Below the pieces are notes generated by a model. The model was not told where the DNA came from, made no database searches, and saw only the letters and a program-made list of their open reading frames with translations. This document shows, one piece after another, positions 35,284 through 43,248 of a stretch of DNA of 64,000 nucleotides (positions within the stretch are counted from its first letter, which is position 1; each line of letters begins with the position of its first letter). The DNA is from an uncultured Olsenella sp. GTDB lineage: Bacteria; Actinomycetota; Coriobacteriia; Coriobacteriales; Atopobiaceae. The DNA lies in NCBI GenBank assembly GCA_949291295.1, contig CASEVE010000004.1, forward strand, positions 26,574 through 90,573, read 5' to 3'. Made by a program: the position numbers and the translations under genes.

Positions 35284-35820
35284 TTGATTCCTGAATTGCA
35301 AGAAATCGGTGCAGTTCGCAGGGTTCTTCCGCTTGGCCGATATCAGACGACCATGGATGAGCTACGCAATAAATACGTACCCGAAGACAATGCAAATCGC
35401 CGTGAGATATGGGATGCATTCCAAGAAGTAACCGCCGTCGTGCAGCAAGCTTATGGAAGGCTCTCGGCTGTATGGATTGGCGGCAGCTTTATCACCTCAG
35501 AGGAAGTGCCGCACGATATCGACGTCGTCTATCTGGTTGATGGCGATGCGTATAACAAAGCTGCCAGTGACCCGAGGGGCCAGTTCGTTACACAGGTCCT
35601 TCTGCACAAGAACCCGCTCGTCAAGCGCCTGAACGACCGTGTTGACTCCTACTTGCTGCCAGTGCCGCCAACCGAGTACGGGTACGACTACAACTACATG
35701 GTGACACGTGGTTATTGGGACCAGTTCTGGTCGAAGGCACGTTTTGCTGAAGGAAACGATCGCTGGCATTATCCGGCTGCAGGGTACTTGGAGGTGATTA
35801 TCGATGGCTACGACGCCTAA
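35284..35820 (+). CDS. DUF6932-like predicted nucleotidyltransferase
   Basis: The protein has 178 residues and starts at TTG, 5 nt after a strong AAAGGAGG. VWIGGSFITSEEVPHDIDVVYLVDGD fits the polymerase-beta nucleotidyltransferase signature (G-G-S-F, then Asp-x-Asp in DIDVV; read as WIGGSFITSEE and PHDIDVVYLV). The rest ends in a Trp/Tyr-rich segment (GYDYNYMVTRGYWDQFWSK). It resembles DUF6932-type accessory proteins. Such enzymes transfer nucleotides to proteins or RNA in several toxin-antitoxin systems; the target here is unknown. It overlaps its partner gene by 17 bp and has its own promoter-like region. Confidence 0.7.
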   Translation: MIPELQEIGAVRRVLPLGRYQTTMDELRNKYVPEDNANRREIWDAFQEVTAVVQQAYGRLSAVWIGGSFITSEEVPHDIDVVYLVDGDAYNKAASDPRGQFVTQVLLHKNPLVKRLNDRVDSYLLPVPPTEYGYDYNYMVTRGYWDQFWSKARFAEGNDRWHYPAAGYLEVIIDGYDA

Positions 35821-36793
35821 CCTCGATGATTATTTGTCCTCCCTGGGCTTTGACCCCGATGTCACCTATACGGTGCCAGAGAACCCTGCTGATGCGGCCC
35901 TGATGGGTGTGAACGCCTTTGTCCGCGAACACTCTCCAGAGGACGACCCCGCGTCTATTGGTGTGATTCACATCACCGGACCTTCCGTAAAGGGTCACAC
36001 CGCACCGCTCAAAGCCGTCGGCACGTTCCTCTCGGCCCTGCAAGACGGTGTTGATGCAATTGGGGCTTCCATTCAGGGAATTATGACTTCTGCAGGCGCA
36101 TTGCCATTCAGCGTTACCGGTAGGACACAGCTTTCCATGGTGGCATCGCCAATGCCCGGCTCTGTGGTCATACAGGTCGCTCCAACGCTTGACAGGATGT
36201 CGGACCTCTATCCCGAGGGGAAGGACCAGTCGCTCTTCGATCTCGAGGACGAAATCGGCGCGCGGCCTCTTGCCGACCTGGCGTTTGACGAGTTCACGTC
36301 TCTGATTAAGGATCTCAACGTCGATGGGCCAGACAAGACGGATTTTCTCGACCGACTTACGGACCATGGCCCACGCGTGGCCTCTACCATGAAAGCCTTC
36401 TGTGATTCTGTCGACAAAGGCGCGCTTGACGTTGACTTCGAATGGGAGGAACCTGGTAGGCCGCCCGAGACGTCTAGATTGACGCATGAGACAGCTAAAC
36501 ACGCTTCCGTCGTCATTCAGAACGCAAATATCGATAGCGAGACGATTCACATCGTTGGCAAAATTCTGACTGTAACCATGTCGCAGAAAGATAAGCTCCG
36601 TGTCCTCACGGACAGCGAGCAAGAGATAACGCTCTCTATAGGAACGATTTCAGCTGCCGATGTAGTGACCCTGCATCCTGGCGATCAGGTTGACATCGAG
36701 GCAGAGCGGCGGGTCAGCCGTCGTCCAGGTGGTCGGAGCTACGAAAAGTTAATCGGAATCTCGCTTCAAAAGCTCCCTGGTCTTCAGGAATGA
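35804..36793 (+). CDS. Uncharacterised partner of the nucleotidyltransferase
   Basis: The protein has 329 residues with no signal peptide or membrane segment. Three parts can be guessed: an N-terminal part with SIGVIHITGPSVKGHTAPLK, a middle charged helical part (DLADLAFDEFTSLIK-like), and a C-terminal beta-rich domain (IHIVGKILTVTMSQKDKLRV and GDQVDIEAERRVSRR) that may be a small nucleic-acid-binding barrel. GGAGG lies 9 nt before the ATG and the start is 17 bp inside the nucleotidyltransferase gene, so the two products are probably made in fixed ratio and may bind each other. I do not recognise the family. Confidence 0.6.
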   Translation: MATTPNLDDYLSSLGFDPDVTYTVPENPADAALMGVNAFVREHSPEDDPASIGVIHITGPSVKGHTAPLKAVGTFLSALQDGVDAIGASIQGIMTSAGALPFSVTGRTQLSMVASPMPGSVVIQVAPTLDRMSDLYPEGKDQSLFDLEDEIGARPLADLAFDEFTSLIKDLNVDGPDKTDFLDRLTDHGPRVASTMKAFCDSVDKGALDVDFEWEEPGRPPETSRLTHETAKHASVVIQNANIDSETIHIVGKILTVTMSQKDKLRVLTDSEQEITLSIGTISAADVVTLHPGDQVDIEAERRVSRRPGGRSYEKLIGISLQKLPGLQE

Positions 36794-36845
36794 GATTGTG
36801 ACAGAGTAGTTGGCTCAGCTACGAATCTAGATGAGCTTGTGACAG

Positions 36846-36873
36846 CCCCTTAGCCTACATACAGGTTAAGGGG
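36846..36873 (+). terminator. Hairpin closing the cargo block
   Basis: CCCCTTA and TTAAGGGG pair around a loop, followed by CCGAATTCTTTG. It lies between the partner gene and the scaffold gene and probably separates cargo from the late operon. Confidence 0.55.
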
Positions 36874-36912
36874 CCGAATTCTTTGTCGGCCACGACACGA
36901 AAGGTGGCTGAC

Positions 36913-37398
36913 ATGGCCGGTGATAACCATGGCGACAAGACGCAGGAGGAGCCGCAAGCCCAGGAAGACCTCGGGCAGCAGCAGGCGGCGCAAGACCAGC
37001 CGCAGGTGAGCGGCACCGATTGGGAGAAGGCCGTCGCGGAGCGTGACGAGAAGATCGCGGCGCTGGAAGCCCAAGTGGCAGAGGCCGCCAGGAACGCAGA
37101 GACGGCCGAACAACTGCGCAACCAGATCGCGGAGCTCAAGGCCCAGGGCGAGTCCGACCGGATCGACTTCAAGCTGCAGCTGGCAGGCGTGCGAAACGTG
37201 AAGGCCGCGCGTGCTGTCCTGGGCGACCACGCCGGTGACGTCGACGCGCTCAAGGAGGCCGAGCCGTGGCTGTTCGCCGACACCCCCGCAAAGCAACAGG
37301 GTGGCAAGACCGGCCTTCCCAACGCGGGGGTCGCATCAGACGAGGGCAAGACGATGAAGCGGTGGCGCGAGATCGCGGGCATCGCGGACGAGGAGTAG
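36913..37398 (+). CDS. Phage scaffolding protein, DUF4355 type
   Basis: The protein has 161 residues and is highly charged. A Gln/Glu-rich N-terminus precedes a coiled coil (WEKAVAERDEKIAALEAQVA, then AEQLRNQIAELKAQGES). The DFKLQLAGVRNVKAARAVLG segment and KTGLPNAG tail are those I expect in capsid scaffolds of this type. It would guide capsid assembly and leave before packaging. It starts 40 bp after the cargo-block hairpin and ends 3 nt before the capsid gene. Confidence 0.75.
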   Translation: MAGDNHGDKTQEEPQAQEDLGQQQAAQDQPQVSGTDWEKAVAERDEKIAALEAQVAEAARNAETAEQLRNQIAELKAQGESDRIDFKLQLAGVRNVKAARAVLGDHAGDVDALKEAEPWLFADTPAKQQGGKTGLPNAGVASDEGKTMKRWREIAGIADEE

Positions 37399-37401
37399 AA
37401 G

Positions 37402-38418
37402 ATGGCCAATAGCATCGCGTCCACCAAGAACTACACGACCATCCTCGACGAGGTCTATCAGCGTGCGGCGGTCTCCGCGTGCCTGAACAGCCCGCGTCGC
37501 ATGGTGCGCGCCGGTCGAAACGCCAAGGAGATCATGGTGCCGAAGATTCAGGTCTCGGGCCTCGGAGACTACACGCGTAACGTTGGCTACAAGACCGGCA
37601 GCATCACCTACGAGTTCGAGACCAAGACGTTCAACTACGACCGGGGCATCCGCCTTCTGGCCGACGTCATGGACGTGGAGGAGGCCGGCATGCTCGACTG
37701 CTTTGTCGAGGCTGGCTCCGAGCTCCAACGCACGCAGGTGGCACCGGAGGCCGATGCCTTTACCTTTGCCGAAATTGCAGGGCACGAGGGCGTTTCTACC
37801 GCCACGACCGACTATTCCGACGCCGAGGCGGAAGACGTGCTAGCAGACCTGCGCGCCGCGACGAACGCCATGGACGAGGCGCAGGTGACCACGGGCTCGC
37901 GCTACCTCTTCATCACGCCGACGCTCAAGGGCGTGCTGGATGACTTCAGCCTGGCGAACCCGACGCGCTCGAACCGCGTGCTCGAGCGGTTCTCCCGCAT
38001 CGTCGAGGTTCCGCAGGTGCGCTTCTACTCGCACATCGACCTGCTCTCCGGTGACGAGGACCAGTTTGGCTACGCGCCTGCTGAGGGCTCCTACGAGCTT
38101 ACCTCCGACACCGAGGTCGTGAGCGGCAAGACCTACTACACCGAGAGTTCTGGCACCTACTCCAAGGTGGCGAGCCCGCAAAAGAGCGGACTCTCCACGT
38201 ACTACGAGCTCGTGGGCGCGGGCGCGCCGATCAACTTCCTCGTGGTGGAGAAGAGCGCCGTGATTAAGTTCGACAAGCACGTGGCGAGCCGCGTGTTCAG
38301 CCCCGATGAGCTGGAGACGCTCGACTCCTACATGATGAAGTACCGCAAGTACGGCATCGTGGAGCTGCTCGACAACAAGCTCGACGGCGTGCGCGCGTCT
38401 TTGGCTCCGCTGGAGTAG
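37402..38418 (+). CDS. Major capsid protein
   Basis: The protein has 338 residues. The N-terminal part (YTTILDEVYQRAAVSACLN, then IMVPKIQVSGLGDYTRNVG and FNYDRGIRLLADVMDVEEA) is typical of an HK97-fold coat protein family seen in Firmicute and Actinobacterial siphoviruses. The segment about 215-270 (APAEGSYELTSDTEVVSGKT, YYTESSGTYSKV) is a Ser/Thr/Tyr-rich beta insertion before the closing AVIKFDKHVASRVFSPDE. That insertion is probably exposed on the capsid surface. It directly follows its scaffold gene. Confidence 0.88.
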   Translation: MANSIASTKNYTTILDEVYQRAAVSACLNSPRRMVRAGRNAKEIMVPKIQVSGLGDYTRNVGYKTGSITYEFETKTFNYDRGIRLLADVMDVEEAGMLDCFVEAGSELQRTQVAPEADAFTFAEIAGHEGVSTATTDYSDAEAEDVLADLRAATNAMDEAQVTTGSRYLFITPTLKGVLDDFSLANPTRSNRVLERFSRIVEVPQVRFYSHIDLLSGDEDQFGYAPAEGSYELTSDTEVVSGKTYYTESSGTYSKVASPQKSGLSTYYELVGAGAPINFLVVEKSAVIKFDKHVASRVFSPDELETLDSYMMKYRKYGIVELLDNKLDGVRASLAPLE

Positions 38419-38427
38419 GGGCTCGTT

Positions 38428-38784
38428 GTGGGCTGCGCGGGCGCGACGTCGGTTGACTTTGGCTTCTATCGCGACACGTACGGTGGCGGGATGGGTGTGG
38501 AGGCGTTCACGAGCGCGCTTCCCGCCGCCGAGCGTCACGTGCGGTGGCTCTGCGGCGGCCGCGTGCCCGCGTGCGAGGTGGACGAGCTCGCGTACCGGCG
38601 TGCGGTGTGCGCTGCCGCCGAGGTGTTCGCGGAGTTTGGCGAGGGCCAGGTGGGCGGCTTCCAGCTCGGGTCCTTCTCGGTGACGCACTACGACAACCGC
38701 GGCACCACCGGCGAGGAGCAGGCAACCTACGCCTGCGAGAAGGAGCTCTTAGGGACGGGGCTCCTGTTCTGCGGGGCGCGCTGA
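38428..38784 (+). CDS. Head-tail connector-like protein
   Basis: The protein has 118 residues. FYRDTYGGGMGVEAFTSALP, then VDELAYRRAVCAAAEVFAEF and GGFQLGSFSVTHYDN match the general helical layout of small adaptors that follow the capsid gene. It would attach under the portal. The start is GTG at 38428 with a modest TAGGGG upstream. Its stop overlaps the next start by one base. Confidence 0.65.
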   Translation: MGCAGATSVDFGFYRDTYGGGMGVEAFTSALPAAERHVRWLCGGRVPACEVDELAYRRAVCAAAEVFAEFGEGQVGGFQLGSFSVTHYDNRGTTGEEQATYACEKELLGTGLLFCGAR

Positions 38785-39110
38785 TGGCGTGGCTGCGCCC
38801 GATACCCGCGAGGCTGCTCCCGGACTCGTGCCTGGTGCGCGAGCCGGCGGCTGACGGGGGCTTTGGAGAGCCGCGCGCCATCTCGCGCGTGAGGTTCGAG
38901 CGGGCGCAATCGGTGGTTGCCGATGCGCACCGCAGCGCGGACGCAGGGGCGGGCACGCTCTTTGTGGATGCCGTCACGAGCGCGGGGGCGTTCGAGATCC
39001 CTGCGGGGTCTCGCGTGGAGGTCGGCGGGAGGTTGTACGTGGCCGCCAAGGTGGCGCGCTTCGAGGGGTTCAACGGGCGCGTTCACCACTGGGAGGTGGG
39101 GGTGCGATGA
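38784..39110 (+). CDS. Minor capsid/head-closure-like protein
   Basis: The protein has 108 residues. WLRPIPARLLPDSCLVREP at the start and VEVGGRLYVAAKVARFEGF at the end resemble the minor capsid protein 1 family of siphoviruses (the IP..LLP.S pattern). It would close the connector or form the stopper. It overlaps the genes on both sides (1 bp and ATGA). Confidence 0.7.
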   Translation: MAWLRPIPARLLPDSCLVREPAADGGFGEPRAISRVRFERAQSVVADAHRSADAGAGTLFVDAVTSAGAFEIPAGSRVEVGGRLYVAAKVARFEGFNGRVHHWEVGVR

Positions 39111-39499
39111 GGGCCGTGACTGACGCCGTGGCGGGGATGCTGCGCGCGGCGGGAGTGGCTGACGTATTCGGCTTCGCGCCGAGCGCCATGCTGTGCGCGG
39201 GGCCGGCAGTGGTGCGCTGGACGGGCTTCTTTCGCGAGAGCCGTCAGGATGGCGAGGAGCGCGGTGTCGCCTCGGTCGAGGTGCTGGTCGTGCGCGAGAA
39301 GGACGCTGACGCGCTTGACGTTGCGTTTGCGTGCGAGGCTGCCGTGCGCTCGTCTGGGCGCTCCGAATGGAACGTGGAGGGCACTGGGGTGCGCATTCTG
39401 GGCATCGACACGGACGCGCCGGCCTTCAGGGAGCGCGACTCGAGCGGGCGTTCCGTATGGGCCTTCACGGTGAGGCTGACGGTTGCGAGGGAGATATGA
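39107..39499 (+). CDS. Minor capsid/tail-terminator-like protein
   Basis: The protein has 130 residues. VEVLVVREKDADALDVAFACE and VRILGIDTDAPAFRERDSSG, with a terminal VWAFTVRLTVAREI beta strand, fit the small proteins that end the tail tube next to the head. Position, third after the capsid gene, agrees. It overlaps the next small frame by ATGA. Confidence 0.6.
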   Translation: MRAVTDAVAGMLRAAGVADVFGFAPSAMLCAGPAVVRWTGFFRESRQDGEERGVASVEVLVVREKDADALDVAFACEAAVRSSGRSEWNVEGTGVRILGIDTDAPAFRERDSSGRSVWAFTVRLTVAREI

Positions 39500-39678
39500 C
39501 TGTTGGGAAGGAAGCAAAAGGCGGGACGGATGGCGGCTGGGGAGCTTGGCGTGATTGGCACGGCCCTCTTGCCGACGTTCGCTTGAGCCGTTCAAGCGAC
39601 CGGTTCCGAGACGAGGAGATCTCGGCGCGTGAGCAGCGTCGGGCGGTGTCCTATGGTCGCGCGAGGGGACGGCTCTGA
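39496..39678 (+). CDS. 60-residue ORF where tail-tube and tape-measure genes would normally lie
   Basis: ATG at 39496 overlaps the previous stop (ATGA), and the TGA overlaps the Dit start. The product (MTVGKEAKGGTDGGWGAWRD, ending AVSYGRARGRL) has no domain. In standard siphovirus order the major tail protein, chaperone and tape measure sit here and take several kilobases. The ORF may be a fusion scar left by deletion, joining the start of a tail gene to the end of another, or a true small protein. It contains a short hairpin CGCTTGA/TCAAGCG. Confidence 0.45.
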   Translation: MTVGKEAKGGTDGGWGAWRDWHGPLADVRLSRSSDRFRDEEISAREQRRAVSYGRARGRL

Positions 39679-40418
39679 TGGCCCGATCCATCAAGTTTGG
39701 AGGGCACGACTTCTCGTCCTTCTCGACCGCCGAGGTGGTGCTGACCGCGGCTCATGGCATCGTCGTGGATGCTGCGGAGGTGCCCGGCCGCGCCGGAGCG
39801 GTCCTGCTCTCTGCGCGCATTCCGCCCAAGACGTTGCGCGTACGGCTCTTCCTCGACCTTGCGGATGACGAGGATGCGGAGGGGCTCTCTGCCGTGCGCC
39901 ACGAGGCCGCGTCGTGGCTCGCCCCGGATGCCGGGAGCGACCTGGAGCTTCCCGGTGAGCCGGGGCTTGTCTACCGCGACGCCGTGTGCGCGGACGCTGG
40001 GGCATGGGACGGTCTCTTCGAGGATGGCTCCTGCGAGCTGGTGTTTACGGCGTTTGACCCCGTGGCCTGGGGGCAGGAGCAGGAAGCTTCGGCTGCGGCT
40101 GGCAGCGCGGAGCTTTCGCTGCTCGTTGGCGGCACGTATCGGACGTGGCCGACGTTCGTGATGGAGGCGTTGGCTGGCGGCGGCGTGGTTGTCGAGGATG
40201 TTGGGACGGGCGCGTGCGTTGAAGTGGAACGGGCGTTTCTTGGCGGCGAGGAGGTAGTTGTCGACTGCGCTGCAGGCCGCGCGTGGGTGGACGGCGAGGC
40301 GGCCGACGCCGACGTGACGCTTGATAGCGACTTCTTCTGGCTGGAGCCTGGTTCGCACGAGCTCTCCTTCACGGGTTGCGCGGACTTCACAGCGAACTTC
40401 ACAGAAAGATGGCTCTGA
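39678..40418 (+). CDS. Distal tail protein (Dit)
   Basis: The protein has 246 residues. The N-terminal domain (IKFGGHDFSSFSTAEVVLTA, then VPGRAGAVLLSARIPPKTLRV) is the tail-hub ring fold. The C-terminal galectin-like part has FDPVAWGQEQEA, WPTFVMEALAGG and FWLEPGSHELSFTG, all regular Dit features. It forms the hub between tail tube and tip. Its presence without a tube or tape-measure gene is odd. Confidence 0.85.
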   Translation: MARSIKFGGHDFSSFSTAEVVLTAAHGIVVDAAEVPGRAGAVLLSARIPPKTLRVRLFLDLADDEDAEGLSAVRHEAASWLAPDAGSDLELPGEPGLVYRDAVCADAGAWDGLFEDGSCELVFTAFDPVAWGQEQEASAAAGSAELSLLVGGTYRTWPTFVMEALAGGGVVVEDVGTGACVEVERAFLGGEEVVVDCAAGRAWVDGEAADADVTLDSDFFWLEPGSHELSFTGCADFTANFTERWL

Positions 40419-41698
40419 TGAGCGGCGCGACCCCGACGCTCTTCTGGTTCGACCGTGCCGACGGGCGCATCGGGATTCTGCACCCGGCTGGCGCGGTGGA
40501 GCATCGCGAGGAGCTTGGCGGCGAGGATGTGCTCTCGTTCTCCTGCCTGGAGACGCCCGAGAAGTACGACCGCATCCTGTGGCGCGACCCCGGTGACGGG
40601 CGCTGGCGTGAGCACGTGGTGGTGCGCACGGACGAGGTGCTGGGTGCTGCGTGCGAGGTCTATGCAGAGTCAAGTCTGTGCGATCTTCTCGGCAGCTATG
40701 TCGAGGAGGAACGGGTGTCTGACCTGGGGCTCTATGGCGCGCTGAGCGTCGTGCTTGAGGGGACGCGCTGGCAGGCGTCCGTGCTGGGATGGTTTGACAC
40801 CCATGACTGCTACCTCTACCACGTGAACCGGCTCGCTGCGCTTCGCCGCGTGTGCGAGGTGTGGGGATGCGAGGTCGAGCCAGCGATCGCGGTGTCTGGA
40901 GGTCACGTGTCGTCGCGTACCGTGCGTGCGGTGGCGGCTTTGGGCTCGTGGCGCGGGGCTCGGCTCGAGTACGGGCGGAACATGACGGGCTGCACGCGCA
41001 CGGTAGCAGAGGACGAGGTCTTCACGGCGCTCTACGGCTACGGTGCCGGGTTGCCCGTGGTGGACGAGACGGGCGCCTTCACGGGCGGATATCGGCGCAA
41101 GCTCACGTTCGGTGAGGTGAACGGTGGTGTCGACTGGGTCGGCGACGATGAAGCGAGGCTGCTGTGGGGCCTGCCAGACGGCTCGGGCGGCCGCGTGCAC
41201 CGCTTTGGAGAGGTGACGTTCGCGGATGTTGAGGACCCCGAGGTTCTTCTCGCCCGCACGCAGGAGGCTCTTGCGGAGACGTGCGCTCCGCTGGTGAGCT
41301 ACGAGGTGGACGCCGTGGCGCTTTCGGGTGCTGTCTTTGTTGGACTCGGAGACGAGGTCGCGGTGGTGGACTCGTCGCGCGATCCCGCATGGCGCCTCCG
41401 GGCGCGGGTGGTGCGGCGCGTGCGGCTCTTTGGCGATGCTGTGGAAGCACGCTACTCGGTAGGCGTTGCCCCGCGCACAGCATTTGCAGAGCGCAGCACC
41501 GTCGAAGCGCGTGTGGCGGCTGTTGAGGACGTGGCGGGTGCTGCGGGCGACACCGTTGCTGCCGTGGGAGCAAGCGTGGCCGCAATCGAGCAGGCGGCGG
41601 GCGTGGTCGCTGGTGGCGATGTGCCCGCGCTGGCAACCAAGGAGTATGTGGCGCAGCAGATCGCCGCCCTTGACGACCTGAGCGAGGTGGAGTTCTGA
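40418..41698 (+). CDS. Tail-associated protein (Tal / minor structural protein)
   Basis: The protein has 426 residues. The N-terminus ([40 protein letters not shown]) is the gp44-like tail hub of prophage endopeptidase-tail proteins. The middle holds [20 protein letters not shown] and [21 protein letters not shown] coiled coil ([20 protein letters not shown]) leads to the C-terminus [17 protein letters not shown], nearly the same as the end of the next protein. No peptidoglycan-hydrolase domain is seen. It would form the tail tip. Confidence 0.82.
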   Translation: MSGATPTLFWFDRADGRIGILHPAGAVEHREELGGEDVLSFSCLETPEKYDRILWRDPGDGRWREHVVVRTDEVLGAACEVYAESSLCDLLGSYVEEERVSDLGLYGALSVVLEGTRWQASVLGWFDTHDCYLYHVNRLAALRRVCEVWGCEVEPAIAVSGGHVSSRTVRAVAALGSWRGARLEYGRNMTGCTRTVAEDEVFTALYGYGAGLPVVDETGAFTGGYRRKLTFGEVNGGVDWVGDDEARLLWGLPDGSGGRVHRFGEVTFADVEDPEVLLARTQEALAETCAPLVSYEVDAVALSGAVFVGLGDEVAVVDSSRDPAWRLRARVVRRVRLFGDAVEARYSVGVAPRTAFAERSTVEARVAAVEDVAGAAGDTVAAVGASVAAIEQAAGVVAGGDVPALATKEYVAQQIAALDDLSEVEF

Positions 41699-43248
41699 TG
41701 GCCGATCTTGAAGGTTACGGCCTGCACGAGCTGGTGTGGGAGTCCTGCGACGACGTCTTCGCGGGGGCCTTGGTGGCGTCTCCCGCCGATGCGGAGGGGC
41801 GTGGTATCGCGCTCGCCGTGAGACGCGACGGAGAGGTGGTGGACCTTTCCGGCGCAAACGTGTATCTGCTTTGGCGCCACCGTGCGACACGCGAACGTGG
41901 ATGCGAGCCGTTCGATAAGGTGGACGCAGAGGCCGGAACGTTCTCCGTGTTCTACCCGGCGGCTATGGTGTGCGCAGAGGGTTCGGTCGACTGTCAGGTG
42001 ATGGTGTCGCTTCCCGGAGGGAGCGCAATCTCGACGCGGACGTTCGAAGTGCGTGTTGAGCAGGTGCTCGTGGGTGGCGCAGAGTCCGAGGACGGTTTCA
42101 CACTCTTCCTTGAGGCGATACAGAAATACGAGAACGCGGATGCGCTTATTGCCGAGGCGGCGTCCAAGGCGCAGGAGGCTGTTGAGACTGCACAGGGCGC
42201 GGTGTCCACGGCGGGGCAGGCGGTCGAGGCGGCTGCCGGGGCCTCGGGTGCCGTTGCTGCCGCGAACGCCGCCGCGGCGGCTGCGACGCAGGCAAAGGAG
42301 GAACTGCTGGTGGCCGCCGAGCGAGGGGACTTCGACGGCGCTGACGGCAAGCCGGGTCCTGCGGGCGTCGACGGGAAGGACGGGGCGCCGGGCGCTGACG
42401 GCAAAGACGGCGTCGATGGTGCTCCCGGTGCCGACGGGAAGGACGGAGCGGACGGCGTGAGCCCGTCGGCCTCCGTGGCGCAGACGGCAGAGGGCGCGGT
42501 GGTGACGGTCACGGACGCCAGCGGGACCACCACCGCAACGCTCCTTCACGGAGCTAAGGGAGACAAGGGCGACGACGGCGAGCGCGGAGAGAAGGGCGAC
42601 GCATTCACGTACGCCGACTTCACCGCCGAGCAGTTGGCGGCGCTCAAGGGGCCGAAGGGCGATCCCGGCGAGGACGGGATGGATGGTCAGGACGGAGCGC
42701 CGGGCTCCGACGGCGCTGACGGCGTGAGCGTCACGCACTCGTGGGCGGGCTCCGTGCTCACGGTGACGAGCGCGAGCGGCACGAGCTCCGCCGACCTCAA
42801 GGGCGAGAAGGGCGACAAGGGGGACCCGTTCACCTACGCGGACTTCTCCTCCGAGCAGCTCGAAGCGCTGCGCGGCCCCCAGGGCATCCAGGGGTTGCCC
42901 GGCGCCGACGGCGAGGACGGCGTCGACGGGCAGGACGGCGCTCCCGGCGCCGACGGGCAGGACGGCGCTGACGCCGAGATCACGGGCGCGACTGCGACGG
43001 TGGACGCCTCCACGGGCACGCCGTCGGTGACCGTGACGCTCGGCGGCACGCCGGGGGCGCGCACGTTCGCCTTCGCCTTCTCCGGCCTCAAGGGAGAGAC
43101 CGGCGAGCAGGGGCCGCAGGGCGCGCCCGGGCAGGACGGCGAGGACGGCGCGCCGGGCGCGACGCCCGACCTCTCGTCCTACGCGACGAAGCTCTACGTC
43201 GACCAGGCGATCGCCGCGCTCGACGACCTGAGCGGGGTGGAGTTCTGA
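41698..43248 (+). CDS. Baseplate upper protein-like N-terminus with collagen-like fibre
   Basis: The protein has 516 residues. The first 120 residues ([20 protein letters not shown], then [20 protein letters not shown]) are a BppU-type attachment domain. An Ala-rich coiled coil follows (about 150-205), then blocks of collagen-like Gly-X-Y repeats (about 212-487: [51 protein letters not shown]) separated by two related beta modules ([17 protein letters not shown] and [16 protein letters not shown]). It ends [12 protein letters not shown], as the Tal protein does. It should be a trimeric receptor-binding fibre. Confidence 0.85.
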   Translation: MADLEGYGLHELVWESCDDVFAGALVASPADAEGRGIALAVRRDGEVVDLSGANVYLLWRHRATRERGCEPFDKVDAEAGTFSVFYPAAMVCAEGSVDCQVMVSLPGGSAISTRTFEVRVEQVLVGGAESEDGFTLFLEAIQKYENADALIAEAASKAQEAVETAQGAVSTAGQAVEAAAGASGAVAAANAAAAAATQAKEELLVAAERGDFDGADGKPGPAGVDGKDGAPGADGKDGVDGAPGADGKDGADGVSPSASVAQTAEGAVVTVTDASGTTTATLLHGAKGDKGDDGERGEKGDAFTYADFTAEQLAALKGPKGDPGEDGMDGQDGAPGSDGADGVSVTHSWAGSVLTVTSASGTSSADLKGEKGDKGDPFTYADFSSEQLEALRGPQGIQGLPGADGEDGVDGQDGAPGADGQDGADAEITGATATVDASTGTPSVTVTLGGTPGARTFAFAFSGLKGETGEQGPQGAPGQDGEDGAPGATPDLSSYATKLYVDQAIAALDDLSGVEF

